Shown in pieces: positions 1 through 11,707 of a stretch of DNA of 64,000 bases. Origin of the DNA: Metallyticus violacea (Eukaryota; Arthropoda; Insecta; Mantodea; Metallyticidae); contig CM060834.1 in NCBI GenBank assembly GCA_030762175.1, positions 24,788,001 through 24,852,000 of the forward strand. Direction: 5' to 3'. Position 1 is the first letter of the stretch. The number at the start of each line of letters is the position of its first letter. Position numbers and translations under genes: made by a program. The notes under the pieces are model-generated. The model had not been told where the DNA came from and ran no database searches. It was given only the letters and a program-made list of their open reading frames with translations.

Positions 1-131
1 AAAGCCTAGGTCCCTTGTCGTACATTTACGGCACTAAAAGAACTTCAAGCATGAAAAAAGAAGTCTCTGAGCAAAATTTATCGGCCGTTTCATGCCCTGA
101 ATTGAATGAGACGCTGATGTCTGGACTGTAA
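1..131 (+). repeat. tRNA-derived SINE (family A), 3' body, cut by window edge
   Basis: This is the 3' two thirds of the commonest SINE in the window (called family A here). It matches the copies at 28.8, 48.7, 50.7 and 54.7 kb in reverse complement: the stretch after GTCCC, the GTCGTACATTTACGGCAC block and the CCCTGAATTGAATG block are all recognisable. The tRNA-like head would lie to the left, outside the window. It is diverged from the cleaner copies, so this is an old insertion. Confidence 0.7.
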
Positions 132-370
132 ACAACGAACAATTCATTCCATTACATAATTATATAACAGGTCTTGATGCGACATGTTTTCTATCAATGA
201 AATATAACGAAATTTTGAATTTCAAGCAATTATAACCCCATATCGCTGTAAATTTATCGTATTCATTTCACACATAAACTTGCATTTTTCTCAGCGTCAA
301 TTTTTTGCCACAATCTGTGAGCAAAAATAAATAAACATTGCTCAGAGTCTCTTTTTGTAGGTTTGCAGTA

Positions 371-531
371 AGTTACGACAAGGGGACCCACGGCTTTACT
401 ACCCTTCGAAGGAAGCCATACTTGAGATTTTCACGCCTGAAAACAATGCATCGACCTTGGCTGGAACTGTACCAGTGATCTTGGGTCTATGAGGCAAGTT
501 TGATTTTCCACTAGACCACCAGGATTGACTG
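371..531 (-). repeat. tRNA-derived SINE (family A), head half
   Basis: On the minus strand the right end reads as a tRNA-like head (ACCAGGA-type start, a degraded B box near 465), followed by the GGCTTCC...GGAAGG hairpin and the CCGTGGGTCCCC block. The 3' body is missing. It lies 240 bp from the opposite-facing copy at the window start, so these may be two separate insertions or one rearranged copy. Confidence 0.65.
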
Positions 532-930
532 ACTGGTGAAAAACTACAAAATACGGTTATATATCCTGAAAAAACGTGATAAACATTAAAAAATGGAACT
601 CTTTTGTGCCATTATTCAAAAATCATAACCTAAGGAAGTAATAAAATTTTTTATTATAATGTATTTGAATATAAACTTTAAACCTAATAAAAATTGTAAA
701 AGTTAAAAATGTTATCCTAATTTCAAACATAACCTCTCATTAAATTTATTAGATGGAATTCGAGTAACTTTTCTGAAGAAAATTGTGGTTTCATTCCTGG
801 CCTGCCCCCGATACGACTGACACCTCCAAATCTGTCTATAAGCGAGTTAGGTGTAAAAATGATTTATGTACAGTGCATTATCCATTCGGACTATAAAGGA
901 TCTGCCATGAACTTAATTTTTTGAAAATTT
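532..930. other. No recognisable feature
   Basis: AT-rich sequence with many stops in all frames. I see no gene, RNA gene or repeat that I can support. Confidence 0.5.
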
Positions 931-1275
931 CTACGGGTGACTGAAGTCGTTAAGGCAAGTACTTGTGAGCGAAAGTCTGGCGTTGATTCCCGTCAGGACC
1001 ATCCTCCCTTACTGAGGTTTTTTCCAGGTTTTCTCAATCCTCATAAATGGCAAATGTCGGGGGAAGGTTCCCTAAATTTATCTGCAATGTTTCCTATCTT
1101 AAAATAAATGCTTTCCCAATATATCATTTCATCTCACGTCTTATCACTGTCTACTGCCTGTGATGCCTCAGCAGTTTTTTTTTTTGAGTAGTGTTTAACG
1201 CCCGTTTTTACTACTGAGGCACCACAGGCGGTGCCTCAGCAGTAAAAATGGGCACTAAACACTATTAAAAATAAA
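931..1275 (+). repeat. tRNA-derived SINE (family B) with a fold-back 3' end
   Basis: The left end reads as a tRNA-like head: GTCGTTAAGG resembles a Leu/Ser-type A box, and GTTGATTCCCG near 983 resembles a B box. It is followed by the family B body (GAGGTTTTTTCCAGG, TCATAAATGGCAAATG). The 3' end is present twice in opposite orientation: about 1188-1225 and 1228-1266 form an inverted repeat containing TAGTGTTTAACGCCC and its complement. Other family B copies lie at 5.2, 11.5, 44.7 and 51.3 kb. Confidence 0.7.
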
Positions 1276-4200
1276 CAACAATTTTTTCTCATTGTAATCC
1301 ATGGACATAGTTTGCACAAATACTTGTAAAATGTTTTATAGATAAAGATTCCACTGCAAAGTGTTAGGTTTATTTATTCTCGCCATTTATGAATTATGCA
1401 GACAGCTTTGAATGAACAACCGGAATAGCTGACCTTGAGTCTAACTTTAGTAAGCTTAAGGCGCTGTCTTCAAATGGTAGTTTGCAGGTTCTTAATTCAA
1501 TAGGTCGCAATGTTCACGTTTAAAAGGCACACAAAATTCTAAAGGATCTTTACAAAATGGAAGGGAGCTCAGTGATGCTTTAAAGAGTTACTCCAAGCTA
1601 TAAATTGATAAAAACTTTCTGATGCCATTTTAAATGTTAACATCTTAAATAATAAATAAAACTTTAAAAAATTGTGCTTTATCTTGGATGTGTTGCAATG
1701 AATTAATGCGTAAATATTCATATATACCGATTATAATTATGGGTAGGCAAACAGAAATAGAAGTTTTTTGACGTAAATTCACCTAAAACTTTTATGTGAA
1801 AAAATTGGGTTTGCAAAATTAGTTTTGGCATTACTGTGCTTAATATTGTTATAGAATTGGTGCTAAGTTAAATTAAAAAAGTGAGCAACGCTAATTATGA
1901 ACTTCCATCAAGCGGAAACTTTCTCATACCTAAACTTAAGTAAAATGTAGTGGACACAGCCTATCGTTCTTAGCTATGCCAGACAACTCGTATACCTTCA
2001 ATCGGCCAAAAAGAAGTAAAAATGAATAAAATAACCGAACATAATTCAAATATCCAATCAATCCTAAATGATTGGTTAAAATAAGTAAACCTGGGGTAAA
2101 ACCGCGACCCCGAGAATTTTGCCGACCATTGAGTAAGGCATTGTGAATTTTTGTCACAACCTCGTCGGTCTTAACAGTTTTGGGATGCCCCCAGTGCTCT
2201 TCAACTTAAATGACCATGCCCACTTTTTAACCGTCGAAAACGAACGGAAATACTTCTTTAATGTGGGATTTAACTCCTTTTGTATTTCTATTGGGGTTAA
2301 ACTATTAAAAACGAAGTACTTTATCACAGCTTGTATTTCAGTTGTATCTATTTTGTAGAAAATGTTAACACTAGTTTGTTTACACGATCGTCACAACCAA
2401 ATCGCTACTAATTACGCTATGAAACTTCACAGCGCTCCATCTAAAGGACGATACTTAACAATTATCACAAGTAATCAATCACAGCTGGACATCGCAGTGA
2501 AATTATCGAAAAAAATATAAAATACTTTTATCACGCGACGCACATTTGTCTTGTCTGTGTAGACAACTCTATACTTCCACTACATAATTCCTGAACACGC
2601 ATCACTGACCATTTTTCTATATTTTCAGTAAATGTAAATTTAACTAATGTACATTCACTCAAGCAATTGTTTTTTGCGTATTCAGCCAAACAGTCTGAAA
2701 TCATTTTGTAAATTACGTAACAATGCCTGCCTAAGTAACAATAAATATTGTTAAGCACGTACTTCTGAACGGTAAAACATTTTCTGTTTTGTTTTTCTCA
2801 GTTGGTATTAGTAAATCGAACAGTAGCCATTGAGTCGGGCTCCCTACAGTTTCTTCTTTTATTAGAGCGAAGCATTTCATTTATCGAAATCCACAATTTT
2901 AACTAATTGAAAATAAAACTAACAGTTCCATATAAAACCTATGTTTTCATGCATCCAGCACAATTCTCCGAACTTATTAACGCGTTTCTTAAGTTATGTT
3001 TACTGTTAAGTGTCCAATAATTTATTTGACAATGCACATAGGTTTCTTTGCACGTTCAAAGTACAACAATGCATTCATTAAAAGGCCTGTAAATTGTAAC
3101 TTTTATTATAAGCTCTTTTCTAAAGTAGTACTTTATACTTTTGTGAAACAAGCTTCTGGGCGTTGCCATGTCACTTCAAGCATAGGCTAAATTTATATAC
3201 CTTCGTCTTACGAAACGAAAAGTAAATAGCTTCCAGGGGAACGAACGTCTAACTGTCCTTCGGCAGGGGGTTCAAAACAGTTCGACGCCCCTAACGGCCC
3301 GCTGCAGACCTGAAGGCAGGTTTCATGTCCCAACCTTGAGAGGCACCCCAGCCGGCAAGCATGCTGCAGTTCACACCTGGGCGCGTGTCCTTCCAGCGTA
3401 CGGGTACCTTACACTGTCTCAGGTTACACACACCGCAAGGTACAAATGATATCTTTACAGTCAGGATCAAGTTTCCTCGCTTGAAACACTTGTTCTGCCT
3501 TAAACTGCCGTATTTCGCTGATCGCTATTTGCACTTTATTTAGAAAGTTCCATTCAGAAAAGACCCATTGCAACTGAGGGCAGTGTTGCCAACCCTGATG
3601 CCTACAAAATATCCGTGAAAGATAAGCATACTCCAGTCAAGAGCAATAAACATGATACCTGTCATTAGTAAACATTTGCAATGACCACCACCGTAGTCTA
3701 GATGTAGCGTTTGTACTTTCCATCGACGGGCCCATGTTCGTGTCCTGGTTGGGTTAATTTCCCAAATAAGGTTTATCAGCAGTTTCTCCTCTAAATTCTT
3801 TAGGCGAATGCACAGAAAACAGACATAAAAGTGTCCTAAACTCATTCTGCCAAGTTATAACCTACCATTTTTCATCTGGCACAATATCTTCAGGTTCCGG
3901 TACCATGATCACAAAAATAAAAAAGAAAGGAGGAAAAAAAAGTCATGTGTAATAATGTTTTCATACTACCGTATCGTAATGTAACTAATGCCTACCTAAT
4001 TTTAGAGCCGAGAGTAGCAGTCTAGCGACACTGAATAAAACATTTTAAGATGTGATGCAAAATAACTTTATACCACTACTTTAAGCCACTGTTTTATAAA
4101 TTACAACTGAAAGTAGCAGTAATCATTCAATTTAATACAATAAAATTAAGAAATTATTCAAGCAATGCAAATTACTTGCTGTTAATATGAATAGTTACAC

Positions 4201-5191
4201 CACACGAGATACACTAGGTAAAATTAATCTGGCACTTTACTAACAATAGTAGGATATGAAACAAAAGCACGTAAAATATTCTGCATCAGGAGCTTCCAAC
4301 AAAAATGTCTCTCTCTTGTGAAAACACTGAACTTTTTTGCTACATATGAACAGATTTTCTTTTCAAGAAGGCGATCAAACTTCCAAACTTCTATATATCA
4401 CCACCTTGTCTCAGATATAACAAAGACTTTAACATGGAATAAATAGACATAACGTTGAAGATTTCATTGCCTTCGATTTCTCCAGAATATACGCCAACAA
4501 AGAATTTTCACTGATTGTTCTTACATTTTTCTTTTTACACCAAATGCTCATACTCACACTGTTTTAAAGATTTCTCAGGCAGCAAATCATTCCTTATATT
4601 AGTCGCCGCTTCAACCACTTCGGGCGGAGTTTCTTCAAAATCGTTTATCACTTTCGTCAAATTCCATTATGATTTTTCAATTGACCTTCATATCATCGAG
4701 CTACTAAATGTTTCAATAAAATCAACATTAACTAACAAAACACTAACGCGTAACTATACAAATATATGAACAAACACTAATCGATTCGGTATTTCCAGTT
4801 CTCGTTTTTAACTTTCAAAATTAAAACAAATTATAATAAATTAAAAATAAGTTACATTACGATATGGGAATATAAAAATAGTATTTAACACACATGTTGA
4901 AAGGCTCATTGCGATCCTCGCGTGAAATACAACTAATCAGTAATCACAAGCATTACGTGCCTTTCAACACTTATATTATTAATAGTTAAATCAGGGTTTG
5001 TATTATCATCAATTTAATATATACATAATTTTGCTCTTAAAATCAACATATTTTCTTTTTCTTTTGTTACGATGCCAGCACATTGTCCCTCAAGCTGTGA
5101 GCTTTTTTCCTTAGCCTGGGGTTTTTGTAGCGGATTTCTGAAGTAGAGACGCCCATAGGGCGCCGATAAGTTTTTCCCGTGGAGATGAAAA
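1276..5191. other. No recognisable gene; one GC-richer patch
   Basis: AT-rich intergenic-like DNA. Open frames here are 60-101 codons and show no domain or codon signal. The patch 3240-3480 is clearly richer in G+C and CpG than its surroundings (GACGCCCCTAACGGCCCG); it could be an old repeat, a promoter or an unrecognised exon. I see no splice-flanked reading frame that I could assign. Confidence 0.4.
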
Positions 5192-5446
5192 TATACTTTT
5201 TTAAATGGTGTTTAACACCCGTTTTAACTACCGAGGCACTTGTGATACATGAGATGAAATGATAAATTGGGAAAGGATTTTTTTTAAGGAAACGTTCCTG
5301 GCTAAGTTTAGGGTACCTCCTAGGCATTTGCCATTTATGAGGACTAAGGAAATCCTGAATAAAATCTCATTCAGAGAGGACGGTTCTATGGGAATCTAAC
5401 CCCAGACGAGTCCGTGCTTCAACGATCTCTACCACTCGTGGCAGTA
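5192..5446 (-). repeat. tRNA-derived SINE (family B)
   Basis: Nearly full-length family B copy on the minus strand. The tRNA-like head at the right end reads CCACGAGTGGTAGAGATCG, followed by a B-box-like region, the CTCATAAATGGCAAATG body, and the GTGCCTCGGTAGTTAAAACGG tail at the left end. It directly abuts another SINE at its right end. Confidence 0.72.
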
Positions 5447-5688
5447 TGGTTATGGTGAACGAAGGGGGGGGGGGGCTTAAACCAATAGATGAATGTAATG
5501 AATTAATGATGGCGCAATTGAACTCTGTCCTTGGCGCCTTAAAGCTATCTGGCATTCGCCTTCTCAGGGTAAAGAAAAGCTCCGAGAAAACCTTACTCAG
5601 AGAGCTTAACCTGATCGGGAATCGAACCCAGGCCCTCCGAATTAGTACTGACAAACGCTACCACTACACTACGAAGGAGGTCATATAA
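5447..5688 (-). repeat. tRNA-derived SINE (family C)
   Basis: On the minus strand the right end reads as a tRNA head: GTAGTGTAGTGGTAGCG (A box) and GGGTTCGATTCCC (B box, near 5620), resembling Gly/Asp-type tRNAs. The body includes GGTTTTCTCGGAGC and GCGAATGCCAGATAGC. A run of about 12 G lies at 5465-5476. The frames on both strands here have no protein resemblance and are a by-product of the SINE. Confidence 0.65.
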
Positions 5689-7232
5689 AATGTTTAAAGA
5701 TATTTAAAGAATCTGAAATTCTGGTTATGGTGGGATGTGGTGACAGAAAACGTAGACAATAAGTGAGTGGATAAATGCTACTAAAGTAGAACACGAGTTC
5801 ATTTTGCGCCTTAGTCATTGTCAGATTGTAAAGGGAAATGTTTCGAACATTTAATTGGCTATAAATTTAAGGTTTAAACGCAGTTTTTAGTTTATTTTTG
5901 TAGTAGTAATTTTAAAATGGAAAATGCTTAGTAATGAAAATTGATTTGCAACAAGATTGTTACGTGCAATGTGATGTTCAGTATTACCAACTTAAAAAGT
6001 ATCCTAAAAGTGTTCATTTTAATTTTAACTGACTTTAACATTACTTTTGAAAATTCCTACATAAGTAATATTTTATACAGCATATTATGAAGAGTTTAAT
6101 AATAATAATAATAATATACCTATGAGGTCCTAAAATCTTCTTAACACAACTATATGTTCTTGATAAATTAACATATATAGGCATTTATTATTGCAAGCTT
6201 ATTGTTTTCAAACTCGAGGTACTTTGCCATTCTTGTCTCCTCTGAAGCTGCCAAAGCTCAACCGATAACTTACTCTCCCCCACCCAAGTAAAACTGTATA
6301 TTTAATTCATACATTTATGGATTATCTCGGTGACAGATGTTTCTTTTGCTTAGGCTGCCTTTGAAACAAAGGAAGGGAACATAAAACAAAATAAAAAGAA
6401 ATTGCAGTACAGAAGAGAAATGAAAATAGCGAAATGGAATGAGTAGGAGCAAGGAACAAGATAAAGGAATCACTAAAGAAAAGGTATGTGTATCGAGGGG
6501 TAATGTCTGGATTAATATCACGACATGGACAAATATGTAAATCTTTTCCTATGACACTTGTGCTTCTAATAGAAGAGGTGTGGCTTGGATTTTACATCTT
6601 AACTGTAGTTTACTGCTAGGGTGACTCCTCCTGCAGACGAAGAAGGGTCAAGTTGACATATGAGATAAGCCCGATTAGAAGAGTTTAAAGGTTTTGTGCG
6701 ACAAAGCCGGAAAGAACAACGAGATCGCATTATTAAAGGAAATTAGCACAGACATTCACATGTTCTTTTATATTATTAAAATGTACAAAGTTCCTGATAT
6801 ATTAATATCTTGTGTAGTAAAAATATTTATACAAGATACTTTGTGGTCTCTTGTATAAATGTAGAAAGGCAAAGAGAAAAGACATTAGCAAAAATTAAAT
6901 AAACCCCTTTTAATATTACAGTTGTATTACGTATAGTAACTAAGACTTCCAAACTGGGTACCCAATGAAAGCAGTTTACTGTGCATTAAGTATGGAGAAT
7001 TATTTGCTAAACGTGAAGTGGCTTGGGGGAGAGAGAGGGGGAGATGAATAGGCGAGACAAAACAAAAGCAGGTAAGCACGTTGTTGTTCAAGGCAATGAC
7101 CTGCACACTACCCTCTCTGCACAGCTCCTCTGTACTCTATCAATACTCTTTCTGATAACTCGACCAGCATCTGGGAATAAGTTTACTGTGCTACAGTAAG
7201 AGCGAGCAGGTTCTTATTAGACTATTATTCTT

Positions 7233-7273
<41 letters not shown>

Positions 7274-8996
7274 TATACGAATATACTTTTTAATTAAAAT
7301 ATTTTTAAAAAGGGTTCATACCAAATATTTTTATTCAAAATAATTATCCCCGAGACAACTGCTTCTCTGGCCATTTTGCTAACTTGCCAACCTTAATCAG
7401 CAACGCCTGAGAACAAATATGGACAAACATTTCTACAAATTTACCTAAATTGTCCGAGAGAAATTCCTAATTTTCGAATTAATACTAGCCGTTAAATGTA
7501 CATAAATACATACTTTCACAAATAAATTAGTATTAATTCATATAGAAGTACTTATACTATTAATAGAAATAACATGCACAGTAGAAATTAACAAATATTT
7601 GTATAAGAAACAACGACATTACAAAGAGTTTAATGGATGTATGGGTCAGCAGAGCGCGGCTCCGCACTGGAAGAAGTCAGTCGTCATGGCCTTTAATGCA
7701 TGTTCATATAACAGTTTGTAGTTAAGAGAGGCAGTGAGTGACTGTGTTTGTGTTTTACTTGTGCTTCCATTTTGTGCTAATTGTTCGTTAGTTATAACTA
7801 CGGCCTGGATTCCTGGGTTTTAAACTATTTTGTTCCTTGCTAGCTAACCGTGATATTTTAACATAATTATCCCTTTCTTTATCATGGGAGTCACATAGTT
7901 GAAACTTATTAACCTAAAAATGGCTAAATAGACGTTGAACCTAAAAATGGCTAAAACTATAGTTTAAAAAAACTAAATTCGAATTAATTTTAAAATACTA
8001 AAATTAAATTTAATAATATTTACGATAAAATTACTTTTAAAATATTAGCCAACAATGTTTGTCTTGATGAACTTCAAAGACAAATCATTGCATTTAATTT
8101 TGTAATACCATAATTGTCATGTGTTGAAAGCATAGTCGAAATTGTCTTATTTTTACAAGCAAACTGAATTTAATTTCGTAATATCATTGTTGCCAGTCAC
8201 GTTTAAATGCTATTTTTTCTCAAAGTAACGGATGTAACTGTTATTTAGAAGCACACTGAAAACATTAAGAAGCGTACACTTCCAGTTTATTAACAGTTAT
8301 AGCAAGATGCCAAAAGGAAAGTTTTTAAAAGTCGGTTGATTAGATGTGTCAGCAAGGATCCCAATTTTACCACAGATGCAAAACTGCATTATAAAAACTT
8401 AGAAATATTAAGCAAGTTTAGTGCTTTACAACTTTAAAAAATGCAGTGCCCTGATATTATAAAGACTTGGAAATATTGAGCGTTCGTATAGTTTTATGTT
8501 TCAGAACAATGGAAAACACAAGAAAATTAAATTAAAATAAATTTATATGATCATATATTGGCTTCAATGTATTTATTCTATTTCAACGAAGCAAAACTTT
8601 AAAAAAAGTGTTTAAAAAAAAGCTAATTCTTAATTTATAAAAACCTAAAAATACTAGACCTAGTTATAACACTACATAAATAAAGTTTGGACGGGTTTTT
8701 ATGTACGGTACATATGTGAAAATGGATTCTTGAAAAGAAGTGGTTAAATAATTGGCAAGAACATATCCTTGTTACATGAACTTAAAAGGTTACGAGAGAC
8801 AGCATCTTTCAATGACAAGAAACGTATTCCGTACCGCCCATTTTTTTACACAAGAAAGATAAAATACAAGCATTTCTTATGCAGATGCCGGCAATCTATT
8901 GCCGCTAAGGAGCATCATTTTCAACATCTCTTATAACATACGTTAGTGCTTATTATCAATTTGAAATACAGTCGATTTTTATGCATTAGGTAAAAA
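5689..8996. other. No recognisable gene; simple repeats only
   Basis: AT-rich DNA with an (AAT)n stretch near 6098-6115 and an (ATC)n tract at about 7229-7273. A GC-richer short stretch lies at 7650-7800. I find no supported coding exon. Confidence 0.45.
7229..7273. repeat. (ATC)n microsatellite
   Basis: About fifteen uninterrupted trinucleotide units, visible directly. It lies in non-coding sequence. Confidence 0.95.
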
Positions 8997-8998
8997 TA

Positions 8999-9516
8999 CG
9001 AGGCCTGTTCATAAACTGACTTCTGTTTTCAAATAATGGGCACTGTAATCACCATATCAACACCATGTTTACATGGTGTGCAGCTTTATGCAATACGCTT
9101 CTATTAGCGGGAGTGCAAAAGTCACGACACTCTGTGATTCGATTCCTTGTAGTAAAAAACTGCTAAGAGGCCAAAATCCATTGATAAATTTGTGAAGTTT
9201 ACGGACCAAACATCAAGAGTGATGGGGGCGTAAGACGATGGTGTCTTCGTGATGAAGTGACTTGCATAGCAAAATTTAGACTCTTATGGTTGCAGTCCAG
9301 CGTTTTAGGTTGGCTGCTGTGACAGACGGCATCATTTTATCACACCGAAAATTTTAAGCTCGTTGAAATGGATGACAATGCATAACTGTAGCCGGAAACT
9401 ACGTACAAAAACAAAAATAAAGTTTGTATAGTTTCAAACTAATATAAAATAAATTGTGTAACTTCATTGATGTTTTTGTTAAAATAAAGCGGAAGTAACT
9501 TTATGAACAGTCCTCG
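8999..9516 (+). mobile_element. Internally deleted mariner-type element with TIRs
   Basis: The ends are inverted repeats: CGAGGCCTGTTCATAAA at the left and TTTATGAACAGTCCTCG at the right, each flanked by a TA dinucleotide as expected for the IS630/Tc1/mariner superfamily. Inside, near 9195-9250, frames read like the N-terminal HTH part of a mariner transposase ('EVYGPN...VRRWC'). At 518 bp it is too short for a full transposase, so it is a non-autonomous deletion derivative. Confidence 0.75.
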
Positions 9517-11451
9517 TATAAATACTAAAACTAAAATACCAACTTAACCGCCTCGACTCCCAATCTCTTTTTTACTTATTGCGGCGGCTGCACTTTAGGC
9601 GGCCCAAAACTCATATTACCTCACTCTATGTATTGAGCACTTTTCTGTTAACGTGCCGAACGGAGCATGTATTTAACCATATCTGTCACAGGCTGTTGCT
9701 ATGGTATTTATCAGTTACGTAATTTGCATTTTACAGCTATTTCTTTATACAACATCTTACACATGAAACGTATAGGTTACTATCATAAAACATTGTTTAC
9801 ACATTTCAGTTACAAACAGTTGAAGTGACGTCTTCAGTTATGTTAAGTTTTTGTACAGGCTCATTTGCTTTCTTTTGGCTTGAGCTTGAGCATAGTTCTC
9901 TTTGCCGATTTTAGCAGAGTAATACAAGTTAAGTAAATATAAGGTGTTTTGTGCTCTGGGAATAATTAAAATATTTGATACCATTCACAATTTCAATTCT
10001 AGAATACATTAAATGTTATGGTACAGAGTGTTACAAAATAGGAAATTGGTTAGAAAGCAGTAATTATTTTTGTTACAGTTCCTAGTTCAATTGCTGGTAG
10101 TGGGAGATGAATTTTGTGGAATTCTGAAATACTTGAATTAACCTTAGAAAGTGAATGAAAATATGGATCATGAATGTGCATGTTCCTTAATTTATATATA
10201 CCTATACATAACATACACTTTATTATTTTATGTCAGACATCCCTTATAATAATCATGTCACAAACAGTGGCAGAGTTTTAGAAGTATAGCTTCCGCTCGA
10301 TGCACAAACAGAAAAGCATCAAATTTTGTTTCAGTTCTTACATCTTTATTATCAATAGAGTACGCATTTCTGTTATACATTTTCAAATGCTACCTGTGTG
10401 AATTGTAAAGCATTTCTTGCGACACAAATGCACTGAGTAAATGAGCTCCCAATATCTCATTTAACTTTATCATCTGAGATAAAAAAAAAAAAAAAACACC
10501 TTCTCTGTCTCAGAATTAGAATGGGGCATTAGCAAATCAAATGTAACTAATTCTGTTTGTTATCTCTTAAGGAACACGTGGGGCGAGTTTTTAGCCAAAA
10601 TCTGCCAAAAGTTTTTTTTTTCTTTTTTCAAATGGTTCCTGGAATCTTTGGGCCTCCACAGAGAGTCTACATTTGCATGTCCCCCTCTATTTGAGTTCTA
10701 CAGTCATTTAAAGACCGCCAAGTGTCCTTATAAACCACATGCTTCCCAGCAAATGTTTTTATAAAACAACGTTTTTCACAAAATTTCGTTCTCACACACT
10801 CAAAATGTCCCATACGTCACAGTTTTTGTTTAAATTCAATTAAAATTTACCGGAATGTGCAGCAGTATCCATTGTTAACATTCTATAGTGCAAAAATTAT
10901 TCTATGGTGCAAAAAGAATTAAAAAAATATTTTCTATTAAAAGCTGTTCATTTTTAAAGATTAAAATTATAGATTTAAAAAATTATCAGACTCACTCATT
11001 TAATTCAAAATATCTTTCTGTACAGTTTTATGGGGTTTAAAGCTCCAATTGCTAAAATGTCAACCAATTTTCTCAACTCATGAGCCATGTGAGGCACTTC
11101 GATTGTTATATTTACGTATTTTGCAATAATTTGTAGCTTGCAAATTATTTATCCAATTTAAATGAAATTTGGTATACACATTAACTTAACAGTAATGCAT
11201 TGACAGTAAAAGTTTCGGAAAAATCAATACAAAAATGTGGAACTTTGAAAATTCAGTCGCAGTGTCCCTTAAAATATATTTTAAAAGGCGAATGAAAAAT
11301 CCAGAACTCAAAAATATAATATTCATTAGAATGAAATCCCAAGTAATTCAAATTTTTCATTTGAAAAGTTTTTCTTATATTTTCAAAGTTGTCACGAGTT
11401 GACAGCAATATCTGGAAGAATAGACACGTTTATCCCAGATCATTAAGAAAT
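9517..11451. other. No recognisable feature
   Basis: AT-rich sequence with a short poly-A (10480-10496). I see no coding exon or recognisable repeat. Confidence 0.45.
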
Positions 11452-11461
11452 TAATAAGATA

Positions 11462-11697
11462 TACTTTTTTTAATAGTGTTTAACGCCCGTTTTTACTACT
11501 GAGGCACCACAGGCGGTGGGTACTGTTGATACATGAAATGAAATGATATATTGGGAAAGGATAATTTTTTTAAGGGAAGAAACGTTCAGGTCTAAGTTTA
11601 GAGTACCTCCCCGGCATTTGACGGCCCTGGGAGGATTGGAACACCAGACCTCCCGCTCACGAGTCCACGCCTTAATGGCCTCTGCCACCCGTAGCGA
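11462..11697 (-). repeat. tRNA-derived SINE (family B) with 10-bp TSD
   Basis: Minus-strand family B copy. The head at the right reads GGTGGCAGAGGCCATTAAGG (A-box region) and is followed by CTCGTGAGCGGGAGG. The left end carries the conserved GGTGCCTCAGTAGTAAAAAC tail. The insertion is flanked by TAATAAGATA at 11452-11461 and 11698-11707, a 10-bp target-site duplication. The open frames inside are shadows of the SINE. Confidence 0.8.
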
Positions 11698-11707
11698 TAA
11701 TAAGATA

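Noticed and set aside
5446..5688. Overlapping 80- and 95-codon frames on opposite strands
   Set aside because: The region is a tRNA-derived SINE with clear A and B boxes; the frames are by-products.
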